Shown here: positions 35,540 to 43,858 of the stretch, piece by piece
Position numbering within the stretch: position 1 is the first letter of the stretch
How the letters are laid out: each line of letters begins with the position of its first letter
Program-made: the position numbers and the translations under genes
Notes under the pieces: model-generated
What the model was told of the DNA's origin: nothing
Database searches by the model: none
Seen by the model: the letters and a program-made list of their open reading frames with translations, nothing else
Assembly (NCBI GenBank): GCA_963773035.1
Contig: CAVYZX010000005.1
Coordinates: 124,001-188,000, forward strand
DNA: 64,000 bases
Reading direction: 5' to 3'
Source: CAVRXZ01 sp963773035
GTDB taxonomy: Bacteria; Acidobacteriota; Vicinamibacteria; Vicinamibacterales; CAVVIG01

Positions 35540-35899
35540 AATCGCTTCTCCAGTTCAGCTGGCGGCCGACTTCTGAAGGAAGCCCGGCCACCTCAACAAG
35601 TCTGACGCAATCTTCGAGGATCGACAATCTTTTGCGCTTCCCGAGAGAACGCGGTTGCAAATTCGTCATCCTAAGACTTCCGCGTTTCGGCAATTTGGAG
35701 AACCAATGCCGACGCTTATTCACTCGTGCAAAAACAGCGGCAAAGGGTCGTCGACGTTTGCGAGCAGCGCGAGCCTGGCCCAGAAAATCAGGGGCGAGGA
35801 TCTAAGGGCAAAACCTCAATCTCGGCGAACTCCGCGGTCTCGGCGGTAAACGTCGTGGCGTTTTAAATCGATGAACGGCGATTGTAAACTTCCAGTTGC
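35540..35899. other. 360-base divergent intergenic region
   Basis: Separates the oxidoreductase and the phosphatase gene, which diverge. It contains the dispersed repeat at 35820-35848. I see no convincing gene, RNA or promoter consensus elsewhere in it. Confidence 0.4.
35820..35848 (-). repeat. 29-base dispersed intergenic repeat
   Basis: The minus-strand sequence of this stretch matches 54151-54179 at 28 of 29 positions. It is made of CCGAGAC/CGCGGAG/TTCGCCGAG-like units. The second copy lies in a convergent spacer and forms a hairpin. Confidence 0.85.
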
Positions 35900-37558
35900 A
35901 TGAAGTCCTGTATCCACGCCCCGAGGACCGCATCGACTCAGAGACGACTGCGAGTCGGTGCGGTTGTCGTGAACGTGATCTTGGCCGCGGCAGTGCTGAT
36001 CCCTGCCAACGCCGCGGCCCCGCGGTTGATCGTCGTTCTGGTCGTCGACCAGTTTCGTGGCGACTACGTCGAGAGGTTCCAGCATCAATGGACGGGGGGA
36101 TTACATCGCCTTCTGACAGACGGGGCGTGGTTCCGACAGACCGCGTACCCGTACTTCAACACCGTCACCTGTGCGGGCCATGCGACTGTGAGCACAGGCG
36201 CCTATCCCTCGGCACACGGCATGATCCTCAACACTTGGTGGGACCGGGCGTCGGGAAAGCGTGTGGCGTGCGCCGACGATAACGGTGCAAGCATCGTGTC
36301 TTACGGGAAACCCACGAGCGGCACGGGTGAAAGCGCCGTCCGCTTACGGACTCCGACGCTCGCCGACGAGCTGCGAACGCAACTCAATCCGCCCGCTCGC
36401 GTGGCCTCCTTCTCGCTCAAAGCGCGAGCGGCCGTGACTCTCGCCGGGCAGCACGCCGACGCCATAGCGTGGTTTGCCGACAGTGGAGTATTCATCAGTT
36501 CATCGAGATACGATGCAGCGCCGGCCGTGGCCGATTTCGTCAGGCGCCACCCAGTCGAGGAGCGGCTCGGGGCCGTATGGGATCTGACGTTGCCACGCCA
36601 GTCGTACGTCAATGACCACTCGACTGGTGGTGTGACGACGCGGACGTTCCAATCGGGCTTTCCTCATGCCTTGCAGGGTCGGGGCGACGAGCCCGATCGG
36701 CTGTTCTACGACCGCTGGCACGCGAGCCCCTTCTCGGACGAATACCTCGCACAGATGGCGCTCGATGTCACCGACCGCCTGAAGCTCGGGCGGCGCGGCA
36801 CGACCGACTTTCTTGCGATCGGCTTCTCGGCGCTCGATGAAGTCGGTCACGACTTCGGCCCGACCAGTGAAGAAGTTCAGGACGTCCTGGGTCGGCTCGA
36901 TCGAACGTTGGGCGTCCTTTTTTCCCGACTCGACCGTTCTGTTGGCTTCGGCAACTACACCGTCGCGCTGACTGCCGACCACGGCGTGGCCCCCATTCCC
37001 GAGCGGGCCGCGAGCGCAGGACTGGACGCCGGCCGTACGACGACCGCTCTCGTCGTCCAGACCATCGAGCGCGTACTCGACGAGTTGGGGCCGGGCAAAC
37101 ATGTCGCGGCGCTTGCGCACTTCGATGTCTATCTCGAGCCTGGCATCATGCAACGCCTCCGAGCCCAACCCGCCGTCGTCTCCGCTCTTCGGGAAGCGCT
37201 TCGAGCTGTGCCGGGAGTCCAGACCGTGATTACGCGGGATGAAATCGAGAGCGTCGGCGGCAGCAGCGACGCGCTCTTGCGGCGATTGGCCTACGGGTAC
37301 GACCCGGATCGGTCAGGCGACTTGGTGGTCGTACCGAAGCCATACTGGCTGCTCGGCGGAAGCACCGGATCGAATCATGGGACCGGTTACGACTACGACG
37401 CACGGGTTCCCTTGCTTCTCATGGGCAAAGGGATCGCACGGGGAGAATACGCAACCGAAGTCAGTCCGGCCGACGTGGCGCCGACCCTGGCATCCCTCGC
37501 CGGCATAACGTTACGGCGGGTTGACGGCCGCGTTCTGCGCGAGGCGCTGGCGAAGTGA
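35900..37558 (+). CDS. PafA-like alkaline phosphatase family protein (secreted)
   Basis: A 552-residue alkaline-phosphatase-superfamily protein. A signal peptide ends near ANAAAPRL. The metal-binding and nucleophile regions are IVVLVVDQFRGDYVERF, YFNTVTCAGHATVSTG (probable Thr nucleophile) and YPSAHGM; later DEVGHDFGP and LTADHGVAPIP supply zinc ligands. This matches phosphate-irrepressible PafA or type I phosphodiesterases, which release phosphate from monoesters in the periplasm. It is separated by 69 bases from the DUF6152 gene. Confidence 0.88.
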   Translation: MKSCIHAPRTASTQRRLRVGAVVVNVILAAAVLIPANAAAPRLIVVLVVDQFRGDYVERFQHQWTGGLHRLLTDGAWFRQTAYPYFNTVTCAGHATVSTGAYPSAHGMILNTWWDRASGKRVACADDNGASIVSYGKPTSGTGESAVRLRTPTLADELRTQLNPPARVASFSLKARAAVTLAGQHADAIAWFADSGVFISSSRYDAAPAVADFVRRHPVEERLGAVWDLTLPRQSYVNDHSTGGVTTRTFQSGFPHALQGRGDEPDRLFYDRWHASPFSDEYLAQMALDVTDRLKLGRRGTTDFLAIGFSALDEVGHDFGPTSEEVQDVLGRLDRTLGVLFSRLDRSVGFGNYTVALTADHGVAPIPERAASAGLDAGRTTTALVVQTIERVLDELGPGKHVAALAHFDVYLEPGIMQRLRAQPAVVSALREALRAVPGVQTVITRDEIESVGGSSDALLRRLAYGYDPDRSGDLVVVPKPYWLLGGSTGSNHGTGYDYDARVPLLLMGKGIARGEYATEVSPADVAPTLASLAGITLRRVDGRVLREALAK

Positions 37559-37627
37559 TCCCTTCTTCCTGAGGACGCACCGATCGTCGGCAAAGGACAT
37601 ACAATACTCAGGTTTGAGGACAGACTC

Positions 37628-38017
37628 ATGAAGGCTGCCTGTGCTTTGGCGTGCGGCCTCCTTTTCTCGGCCGCGCAACTCTTCGCCCATCATTCCTTCG
37701 CTGCTGAATACGACGGGACCAAGCCTGTCACGGTAACCGGCGCGGTCGCCAAGGTCGATTGGACGAATCCCCATATTCACTTCTATGTGGATGTCAAAAG
37801 CGAAACCACGACAACTCAGTGGAAGTTCGAGGGGTACCCGCCGAACATGCTCATCAGGCAGGGCTGGAAGAGAGAAACCCTGAAAATTGGCGAAACGATT
37901 ACGGTATTCGGTTGGCGCGCGCGTGAAGAACCGAACCTCGCTGCCGCGCGTGAGGTCACGTTCCGCGACGGGAGCAAGCTGGCGGCCGGACCGCCTGCGG
38001 GCACTGGAGGACAGTAA
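37628..38017 (+). CDS. DUF6152 family secreted protein
   Basis: A 129-residue exported protein. The signal peptide ends AAQLFA so that the mature chain would begin HHSFAAEYD. The core has VTGAVAKVDWTNPHIHFYVD and ITVFGWRAR, a small beta-barrel-like pattern. Function unknown. It forms a pair with the DLSGVW protein that starts one base after its stop codon; the same order is found at 58744-57482. Mature His-His and the NPH motif could bind a metal, which is inference. Confidence 0.8.
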   Translation: MKAACALACGLLFSAAQLFAHHSFAAEYDGTKPVTVTGAVAKVDWTNPHIHFYVDVKSETTTTQWKFEGYPPNMLIRQGWKRETLKIGETITVFGWRAREEPNLAAAREVTFRDGSKLAAGPPAGTGGQ

Positions 38018-38018
38018 T

Positions 38019-38864
38019 GTGAACAACCCTCTCAGCGCCTTATTCGTGAAGACCGCCGCCGTAGTTTCGGTCGCAACGCTCCTTGCCGGTTCTGTATTCG
38101 TCGAATCCGTCGATGGGCAGGCTGCCGGGGCGCCGCCCACCGGGTCGAAGCCAATTCCTCGCGCAGCTGACGGGAAACCCGATCTTTCAGGCGTCTGGAT
38201 CACCGGCGCGCTCGCACTGCTCATCGGCGAGGAGGAGGCCCGGGCCATTCAGCGCGCCGATGCCGCCGCCGGCCGTCCGGCACCGCCACCGCGCGAACCG
38301 CCGCCCTATAAGCCCGCCGCCGAAGCCAAGAGACAGGAGTACCTGGCACGTCGCGGTATCGACGATCCGATGGCCCGGTGCTTCCTGTCCGGCGTGCCGC
38401 GGATCACGACCAGGCCGCTGCCATTCCAGATCGTGCAGATGCCGGGGCAGGTGATCATGCTTTACGAAGCCCATCATGCTTTCCGCATCATTCCCACCGA
38501 CGGCCGGCCGCACCCGGACGATCTGGAACCGTCGTTCCTGGGAGATTCGGTCGCGCGCTGGGACGGCGACACTTTGGTCGTGGACGTGATCGGCTTCAAC
38601 GAGAAGACGTGGCTCGCCGGCGTCGGCACGATTCACAGCGACAAGCTGCATGTGACGGAGCGGTACACGCGGGACACGCACGAGACGATTCGCTACGAAG
38701 TCACCATGGAAGATCCCGAAGTATTCACGAAGCCGTGGCATCAGTACGAAACGTTCAGGCTGCGTCCGAACGAGCGGCTTCGCGAATACGAGTGCATCGA
38801 GAACAACGAGGATCTGCTGCGCTTCGAGAAAATCCTGCAGAACCCATCGTCTGGAAAGCCCTAG
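38019..38864 (+). CDS. Secreted DLSGxW-family protein of unknown function, copy 1
   Basis: A 281-residue exported protein with a hydrophobic signal region and a Pro-rich stretch. It carries the ADGKPDLSGVW signature, a Cys in MARCFLSGVPR, a WDGDTLVVDVIGFNEKTWL block and LHVTERYTRDTHETI ending in DPEVFTKPW. GTG at 38019 is one base after the DUF6152 stop and has GGAGG 7-8 bases upstream. The family is frequent in Acidobacteriota; no activity is known to me. Two relatives lie at 39737-40816 and 57482-58291. Confidence 0.78.
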   Translation: MNNPLSALFVKTAAVVSVATLLAGSVFVESVDGQAAGAPPTGSKPIPRAADGKPDLSGVWITGALALLIGEEEARAIQRADAAAGRPAPPPREPPPYKPAAEAKRQEYLARRGIDDPMARCFLSGVPRITTRPLPFQIVQMPGQVIMLYEAHHAFRIIPTDGRPHPDDLEPSFLGDSVARWDGDTLVVDVIGFNEKTWLAGVGTIHSDKLHVTERYTRDTHETIRYEVTMEDPEVFTKPWHQYETFRLRPNERLREYECIENNEDLLRFEKILQNPSSGKP

Positions 38865-38868
38865 CCGC

Positions 38869-39732
38869 TTGCTGCAAGACTCGAGAATTACCACGGAGGC
38901 CGCTGAAATCGACCTGGATGCCTATTGCGCGCGGATCGGCTATTCGGGTCCGCGCGTCGCGACGCTCGAGACGCTCGCAGCCATTCATTTCCATCACACG
39001 CTCACGATTCCGTTCGAGAATCTCAATCCTTTTTTGAAATGGCCGGTCCGCCTCGACGAACGGTCGCTTCAGCAGAAATTGCTGTCCGAGCGGCGTGGCG
39101 GCTACTGCTTCGAGCAGAACCTTCTTCTGAGCCACGTACTGGTGAAGCTTGGCTTTCGGGTGACGCGGCTCGCCGCCCGCGTGTTGTGGAATAACCCCAC
39201 GACCACCATGCCCGCCCGCAGTCACATGCTGCTGCGAGTCGACGTCAGCGGACGGTCGTACATCGCCGACGTTGGATTCGGCGGGATGACGCTCACTGGA
39301 CCGCTTCGGCTTGAACCAGAGGTCGAGCAGACGACGCCTCACGAAACATTTCGACTGGTGAGGGCGGGTGATGCGTTGGTGATGGAGGCTCGAATCGGCG
39401 TCACCTGGGCGGCGCTCTACCGTTTCGATCTACAGGAGCAATTTCTAGCCGATTACGAGGTCAGTAACTGGTATCTCTCGAACCATCCAGGATCTCGCTT
39501 CGTCACTCAGCTCATCGTCGCGCGACCGGACCGGGACAGGCGTTACGCGCTCTTCAACAACGAGATCGCCGTGCATCACCTGGATGGCGCCACCGAGCGG
39601 CGCGACTTGACGAGCGCCGCGGAACTTCGCACGACGCTCGAGGGCGTATTTCTTTTGGATCTGCCAGACAAACCCGAGGTTCAAGCCGCTCTGGAGAAAG
39701 TGGTCAGCCGCACGGTCATGCAAGGCGGCTGA
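38869..39732 (+). CDS. nat: Arylamine N-acetyltransferase
   Basis: A 287-residue enzyme with the catalytic triad Cys in RRGGYCFEQN, His in RSHMLLRV and Asp in YIADVGFGG, plus HTLTIPFENLNPF at the N terminus. It transfers acetyl from acetyl-CoA to arylamines or hydrazines. The TTG at 38869 lies 4 bases after the previous stop; no ATG precedes the conserved region. It converges on the DLSGIW gene at 39737. Confidence 0.88.
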   Translation: MLQDSRITTEAAEIDLDAYCARIGYSGPRVATLETLAAIHFHHTLTIPFENLNPFLKWPVRLDERSLQQKLLSERRGGYCFEQNLLLSHVLVKLGFRVTRLAARVLWNNPTTTMPARSHMLLRVDVSGRSYIADVGFGGMTLTGPLRLEPEVEQTTPHETFRLVRAGDALVMEARIGVTWAALYRFDLQEQFLADYEVSNWYLSNHPGSRFVTQLIVARPDRDRRYALFNNEIAVHHLDGATERRDLTSAAELRTTLEGVFLLDLPDKPEVQAALEKVVSRTVMQGG

Positions 39733-39736
39733 CCAT

Positions 39737-40816
39737 CTACTTCTGCGCTCCACTCGTGTCAGGTTTGCGCTTGGCCTTCATCGGCCCTTCAACCGCGTGA
39801 AAGACGATCTCGGTCGCCGCACCGCGGTCGTCGACGATGAACTCCACACGGCCGCCAACAGCCGCAAACAGCGTGTCGGACAGCGAGATCATCGCCTGCT
39901 TGTCTTTACCTGCCACGTCGATGAACAGCTCCTCGCCCAAATGAGTGACGTTGAGGATCATGACGAAGGTCGGATCCTCGGGCGCCCGAAACTCGTAAGC
40001 CCCCACGTACTTCGCCAGGATCTCCGGCGCCACTTTCACGGCGTTCTTCTTTTCGTCTGATGCTTTGCCAACCAGGTGCTGATAGTCCTTCTCGTTCTCG
40101 TGACACACGTATTCGAGCAACTCGGTGTCCGTCACGAGATCCGCGTGGACGTCGATGGTCCACGGGCGCGCGTACACCTGGGGATCGTGGAACGTCTCCT
40201 GAAGATCGATGTGACCGAAGTCGCGGCGGACGAATCGCTCCGTGATCTTGAGCGCTTCGCTATGGGGATGTCCTCCGAAATCGAGCCATGAACGATCCTT
40301 GAAGCCGATGCTTTCAACCACCAGCGTGTCGCCCTCCCAGCGGCCGACCGAGTAGCCCATGAAGCTCGGATGGGGATCTTTGGGCAGCTCTCGACCGTCG
40401 AGAAAGATCTGGCGGTAGGCCAGGTCTTCGTAGAGGATGGCGATCAAACCAGGAGTCTGAATGACCTTCGCCCATCCTCCACCGATAATGGCGCGCGGAC
40501 CCTGCGGAAGACATTGAAAGGTGGCCGGGTCGTCCTTCCCCAGGTCCTCCATGCGCTGCTTGTAAAGGGCATCAGCCCAAGCCGGGATTTCCTCAGGCTT
40601 CCAATCCGCCAGGACATTGCCGTTGTAGGCACCGGGATTAATCCGCCAGATTCCAGAGAGGTCCGGCTTACCGTCGGCCATCCGGGGCGTCGGGGCGGTA
40701 AGGTTCGGAGTCCCATCTGCATTCCGTGGCATCCCTGGAGTTGGATGCTTCAACCATTGGGCCCCGAGCGGCGCGCTGAGGAGCGCCAGAATCAGGGCCA
40801 GAGCCAACCGAGTCAT
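39737..40816 (-). CDS. Secreted DLSGxW-family protein with extra C-terminal domain, copy 2
   Basis: A 359-residue exported protein. The signal peptide is followed by RMADGKPDLSGIWR, CLPQGPRAIIGGGW, GYSVGRWEGDTLVVESIGF, GHPHSEALKITERFVRR and DPQVYARPW, the same family as at 38019 and 57482. From about residue 265 it adds a beta-rich domain beginning YVGAYEFRAPE and ending in a GGRVEFIVDD strand, resembling the small YxGxY beta domain attached to some secreted hydrolases. No enzyme signature is visible. Confidence 0.78.
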   Translation of the reverse strand: MTRLALALILALLSAPLGAQWLKHPTPGMPRNADGTPNLTAPTPRMADGKPDLSGIWRINPGAYNGNVLADWKPEEIPAWADALYKQRMEDLGKDDPATFQCLPQGPRAIIGGGWAKVIQTPGLIAILYEDLAYRQIFLDGRELPKDPHPSFMGYSVGRWEGDTLVVESIGFKDRSWLDFGGHPHSEALKITERFVRRDFGHIDLQETFHDPQVYARPWTIDVHADLVTDTELLEYVCHENEKDYQHLVGKASDEKKNAVKVAPEILAKYVGAYEFRAPEDPTFVMILNVTHLGEELFIDVAGKDKQAMISLSDTLFAAVGGRVEFIVDDRGAATEIVFHAVEGPMKAKRKPDTSGAQK

Positions 40817-40989
40817 GCTGCCTCCTTCTCGATCGTCGCGACCTGGGCTATTGAGCCCCACCATATCAAAGCTTCAACGTCTGAAAGACCAATTCCGAAC
40901 AGTCTCGCGACCGCCGACCTCACCAGACTCAAGACGTTTAGCGATGCAGCACCGTTCCCTGCTCACTGGCCGCGGTGCCTGGTAAGCTA

Positions 40990-41005
40990 TGGCCTCACGA
41001 GGCCA
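40990..41005. promoter_or_regulatory. Inverted repeat over the permease ribosome-binding region
   Basis: A 7-base perfect stem TGGCCTC/GAGGCCA with a two-base spacer ends two bases before the ATG at 41008. It covers the only purine-rich stretch that could serve as a ribosome binding site. Confidence 0.35.
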
Positions 41006-41007
41006 GC

Positions 41008-43458
41008 ATGACCTTTCTGCAGGACATCAAGTTTGCTCTCCGTTCGCTGGCACGGACCAAGGGCCTGACGGCTACGGTCGTGCTCACGTTGGCGCTCGGC
41101 ATCGGCGCCAATGCGGCCATATTCAGCGTCGTACGTGGCGTCTTACTGAAGCCCCTCGTCAACCGTGACGAGGATCGGCTGATCTACATCCGCCAGAGCG
41201 CGCGGGGCATCGGCACCGATAATGCGTCGTTCTCGGTCCCCGAGATTCAAAACCTGCGTGAACGCGTCAAGTCATTGAGCGCGTTCGGCGATTTCTCCAC
41301 CATCGGCTTCACGATGGTCGGTCTCGGCGAGCCACGTGTCGTCCGGGCAGGCGTGGTCGGCGGATCGTATTTCGAGGTCATGGGCCTGCACCCGGTGGTG
41401 GGGCGGCTGCTCGACGAGCGAGACGACGGCCCGAACGCAGCCGGGGCGGCCGTGTTGACTTATCGCTTCTGGACCACCGGGCTCGGGAGCGATCCGTCCG
41501 TGCTCGGCAAGACCGTCCGACTCGGTACCCGCTCGGCCACGATCGTCGGGGTGTTGGAGCCGTCGGTGCCATACCCGGCGGAAACCGAGATCATCGCCAA
41601 CGTCGTCACCAGTCCGCATCACCTGTCGGCAACGATGGTGACCGGGCGCGTCCATCGAATGACCGAGCTCTTCGGGCGCCTCGCACCTGGCGCCAGTCTC
41701 GAGTCGGCTCGGGCCGAACTCCGCGCCGTACACTCCGCGGTCGTCAAGGAATATCCCGAAGCATATTCGCCGAAGGCGGATTTCCGAATCGACGCGGTGC
41801 GGCTCCGCGATCAGATTACGTCCCGCGCCCGAACCGTCCTGCTGGTATTGCTCGCCGCGTCGGCGCTGGTGTTCGTGATCGCCTGCTCGAATGTCGCCAA
41901 CCTGATTCTCGCCCGGACGGTTCGCCGCGAAGGCGAGCTGACCGTGCGGGCAGCACTCGGCGCCGGAACCAGAGCGCTGCGCCGATCGTTGCTGGCGGAA
42001 AGTCTTCTGCTGTGCGGCGCCGGCGCGTTGCTCGGCGTCGTGAGTGCACAGCCGATGGTGGCAATCCTGGCGCGTTACGCCTCCCGGTTCTCCGTGCGAG
42101 CGCTCGATCTGACGGTGGACTTCAGCTTGCTATGGGTCGGCGTTCTGCTGGCCCTCGTCGCGGCGGTATTGCTGGCGTATGTTCCGCGCCTGCCGACAGC
42201 CGACGCGTCGCATGGGACCAGCCTGTCGAATGGCGGCCTGCGGATCACCGGCGCCACGCGTCGAAAGCTGCACGCGTTCGCCATCATTCAAATCGCGGCC
42301 TCTTTCGTGCTCCTGGCCGGCGCGGGCATGCTGCTCAAAACGCTGCTCGCGCTGCAGGCTGCCGAGAGCGGCTTCGATACGCACAACGTGCTCGCGTTGG
42401 ATGTCCCGGTGATGGCGCAGGGTCGAACACCCGAGCGCATCCTCGACTTCTACAAGGAGGCCATGCGGCGCATTTCAGAACTGCCCGGGGTGGAGCGTGT
42501 CGCCGTCGGCACGACCGTCCCATGGCGCGACGCTCGCAACTTCGGTCCGGGCTTCCAGTTCTCGGCGGACGGGCATGTACGGGCGTCGGGCGAGGAGGAT
42601 CCACGCGCGCGGTTCAGGACGATTTCACCCGGGTTTTTTGCCGCGCTTGGCGTACCCATTCTCGCCGGGCGCGACTTCGACGAGTCGGATCGTCGAGGTG
42701 GCGAACCGGTCGTCATCGTCAGCCAGAGCGTGGCCCAGCGGATGTTCCCGAACCAGGACGCTGTGAACCATCACCTCACGTGGACCGATCCGATCATGAA
42801 ATTCATCGACGTCAGCTCCGTTTCGCGGCGAATCGTCGGCGTCGCGGCCGATATCGACGACGAGAACGTGGTGCCGGGCCCGGCGCTGAGCGTCTATCAC
42901 CCCTTCGAGCAGGAGATTGGCGGAGGACGGCTGTTCGTTCACGCGCGAACGGATCCGTACGCACTGGTCACGCCGATCACCCGGATCATTCGCAACCTGT
43001 CGGCCGACCAGCCAGTCGAGCGTGCGGCAACGCTCGAGGACGTCAAGGCGGAAGTGTTGGCGCCCGATCGGCTCAACACACTCGTGTTCGGCGGCTTCGC
43101 AGCGGTTGCGCTGGCGGTGGCAGTTGTCGGTGTTGCGGGTGTGCTGGCGTTCTCGGTGAGTGGCCGGACGCGCGAGTTCGGTATCCGACTGGCTGTGGGC
43201 TCGCAGCCTCGGCACATCCTTGCCGGCGTGCTCAGTGAAGGCGTCGTGATGGCTGCGATCGGAGTCGTCGCCGGGACGGTCGGAGGGTTCGCACTCGCAC
43301 GGCTCGCGGGCAGCTACTTCCAGAACGTCCAGATGCCAGGTGCCTTGCCCGTGATCGGGGCCGCGATCGTCTTGCTGGTCGCCGCCGTTGTCGCGTCGGT
43401 CTTGCCGGCGGCTCGTGCGGCGCGCGTCGACGTGATGCAGGCGCTGCGGTCAGACTAA
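41008..43458 (+). CDS. ADOP-family ABC transporter permease (MacB/FtsX-like, duplicated)
   Basis: An 816-residue protein beginning MTFLQDIKFALRSLARTKG, then LTLALGIGANAAIFSVV, the standard start of acidobacterial duplicated permeases. It has a MacB-like periplasmic domain, then FtsX permease segments around residues 280-400, and a second half ending in permease helices and VLPAARAARVDVMQALRSD. Such proteins export peptides or move lipoproteins with an ABC ATPase, but no ATPase gene is adjacent. The ATG at 41008 is supported by the conserved start. Confidence 0.9.
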   Translation: MTFLQDIKFALRSLARTKGLTATVVLTLALGIGANAAIFSVVRGVLLKPLVNRDEDRLIYIRQSARGIGTDNASFSVPEIQNLRERVKSLSAFGDFSTIGFTMVGLGEPRVVRAGVVGGSYFEVMGLHPVVGRLLDERDDGPNAAGAAVLTYRFWTTGLGSDPSVLGKTVRLGTRSATIVGVLEPSVPYPAETEIIANVVTSPHHLSATMVTGRVHRMTELFGRLAPGASLESARAELRAVHSAVVKEYPEAYSPKADFRIDAVRLRDQITSRARTVLLVLLAASALVFVIACSNVANLILARTVRREGELTVRAALGAGTRALRRSLLAESLLLCGAGALLGVVSAQPMVAILARYASRFSVRALDLTVDFSLLWVGVLLALVAAVLLAYVPRLPTADASHGTSLSNGGLRITGATRRKLHAFAIIQIAASFVLLAGAGMLLKTLLALQAAESGFDTHNVLALDVPVMAQGRTPERILDFYKEAMRRISELPGVERVAVGTTVPWRDARNFGPGFQFSADGHVRASGEEDPRARFRTISPGFFAALGVPILAGRDFDESDRRGGEPVVIVSQSVAQRMFPNQDAVNHHLTWTDPIMKFIDVSSVSRRIVGVAADIDDENVVPGPALSVYHPFEQEIGGGRLFVHARTDPYALVTPITRIIRNLSADQPVERAATLEDVKAEVLAPDRLNTLVFGGFAAVALAVAVVGVAGVLAFSVSGRTREFGIRLAVGSQPRHILAGVLSEGVVMAAIGVVAGTVGGFALARLAGSYFQNVQMPGALPVIGAAIVLLVAAVVASVLPAARAARVDVMQALRSD

Positions 43459-43473
43459 AGAAGTGAGAATTCA

Positions 43474-43533
43474 GAAGTTAGAAGGAAGAAGTATGGTTTT
43501 CACTTCTTCCATTCACTTCTTCCTTCTAACTTC
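43474..43533. terminator. Perfect 19-base inverted repeat between convergent genes
   Basis: The arms 43474-43492 and 43515-43533 are perfectly complementary, with a 22-base spacer. Both are built from AAGTTAG/AAGGAAG/AAGTGAG-like heptads. It fills the gap between the permease stop and the MoaD-like stop, so it may end transcription from both sides, although it lacks a GC stem with T run. Confidence 0.55.
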
Positions 43534-43539
43534 GTAAGG

Positions 43540-43836
43540 TTACCCGCCTGCCATCGCGCCGATCACGAGGAACGGCTCTGCCCCGTTCGCAACTGCCTCG
43601 GGCAGCGGTGTGTCCGGGAGCTCGTGCGACAGATCCTGCTCGCACGCGAAGAATCTCAAGAACGGGCGTCGCCTATTGCTCTCGTGATCGCGAATCGTCC
43701 CGCGCAGTACTGGATAGTTCGCCTCGAGGGCGTCCAGAACAGAGCGCTGCGTGGCCGGCCCCTCGATTTCGACCAGCACTTCACCGTCGACCTTGGCGAG
43801 GGTCCGCAAGTGCCCAGGCAGCTCAACCCTGATCAT
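43540..43836 (-). CDS. MoaD/ThiS-like small sulfur-carrier protein
   Basis: A 98-residue ubiquitin-fold protein: MIRVELPGHLRTLAKVDGE, TQRSVLDALEANYPVLRGTI, FLRFFACEQDL and a C-terminal AMAGG. The Gly-Gly end is what sulfur carriers use for adenylation and thiocarboxylation. It lies 22 bases after the BNR-repeat protein gene and belongs to the same leftward run as the SUF operon. The partner activating enzyme is not in the window. Confidence 0.75.
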   Translation of the reverse strand: MIRVELPGHLRTLAKVDGEVLVEIEGPATQRSVLDALEANYPVLRGTIRDHESNRRRPFLRFFACEQDLSHELPDTPLPEAVANGAEPFLVIGAMAGG

Positions 43837-43858
43837 CTCTTCTGTACCCTGACCGCAA

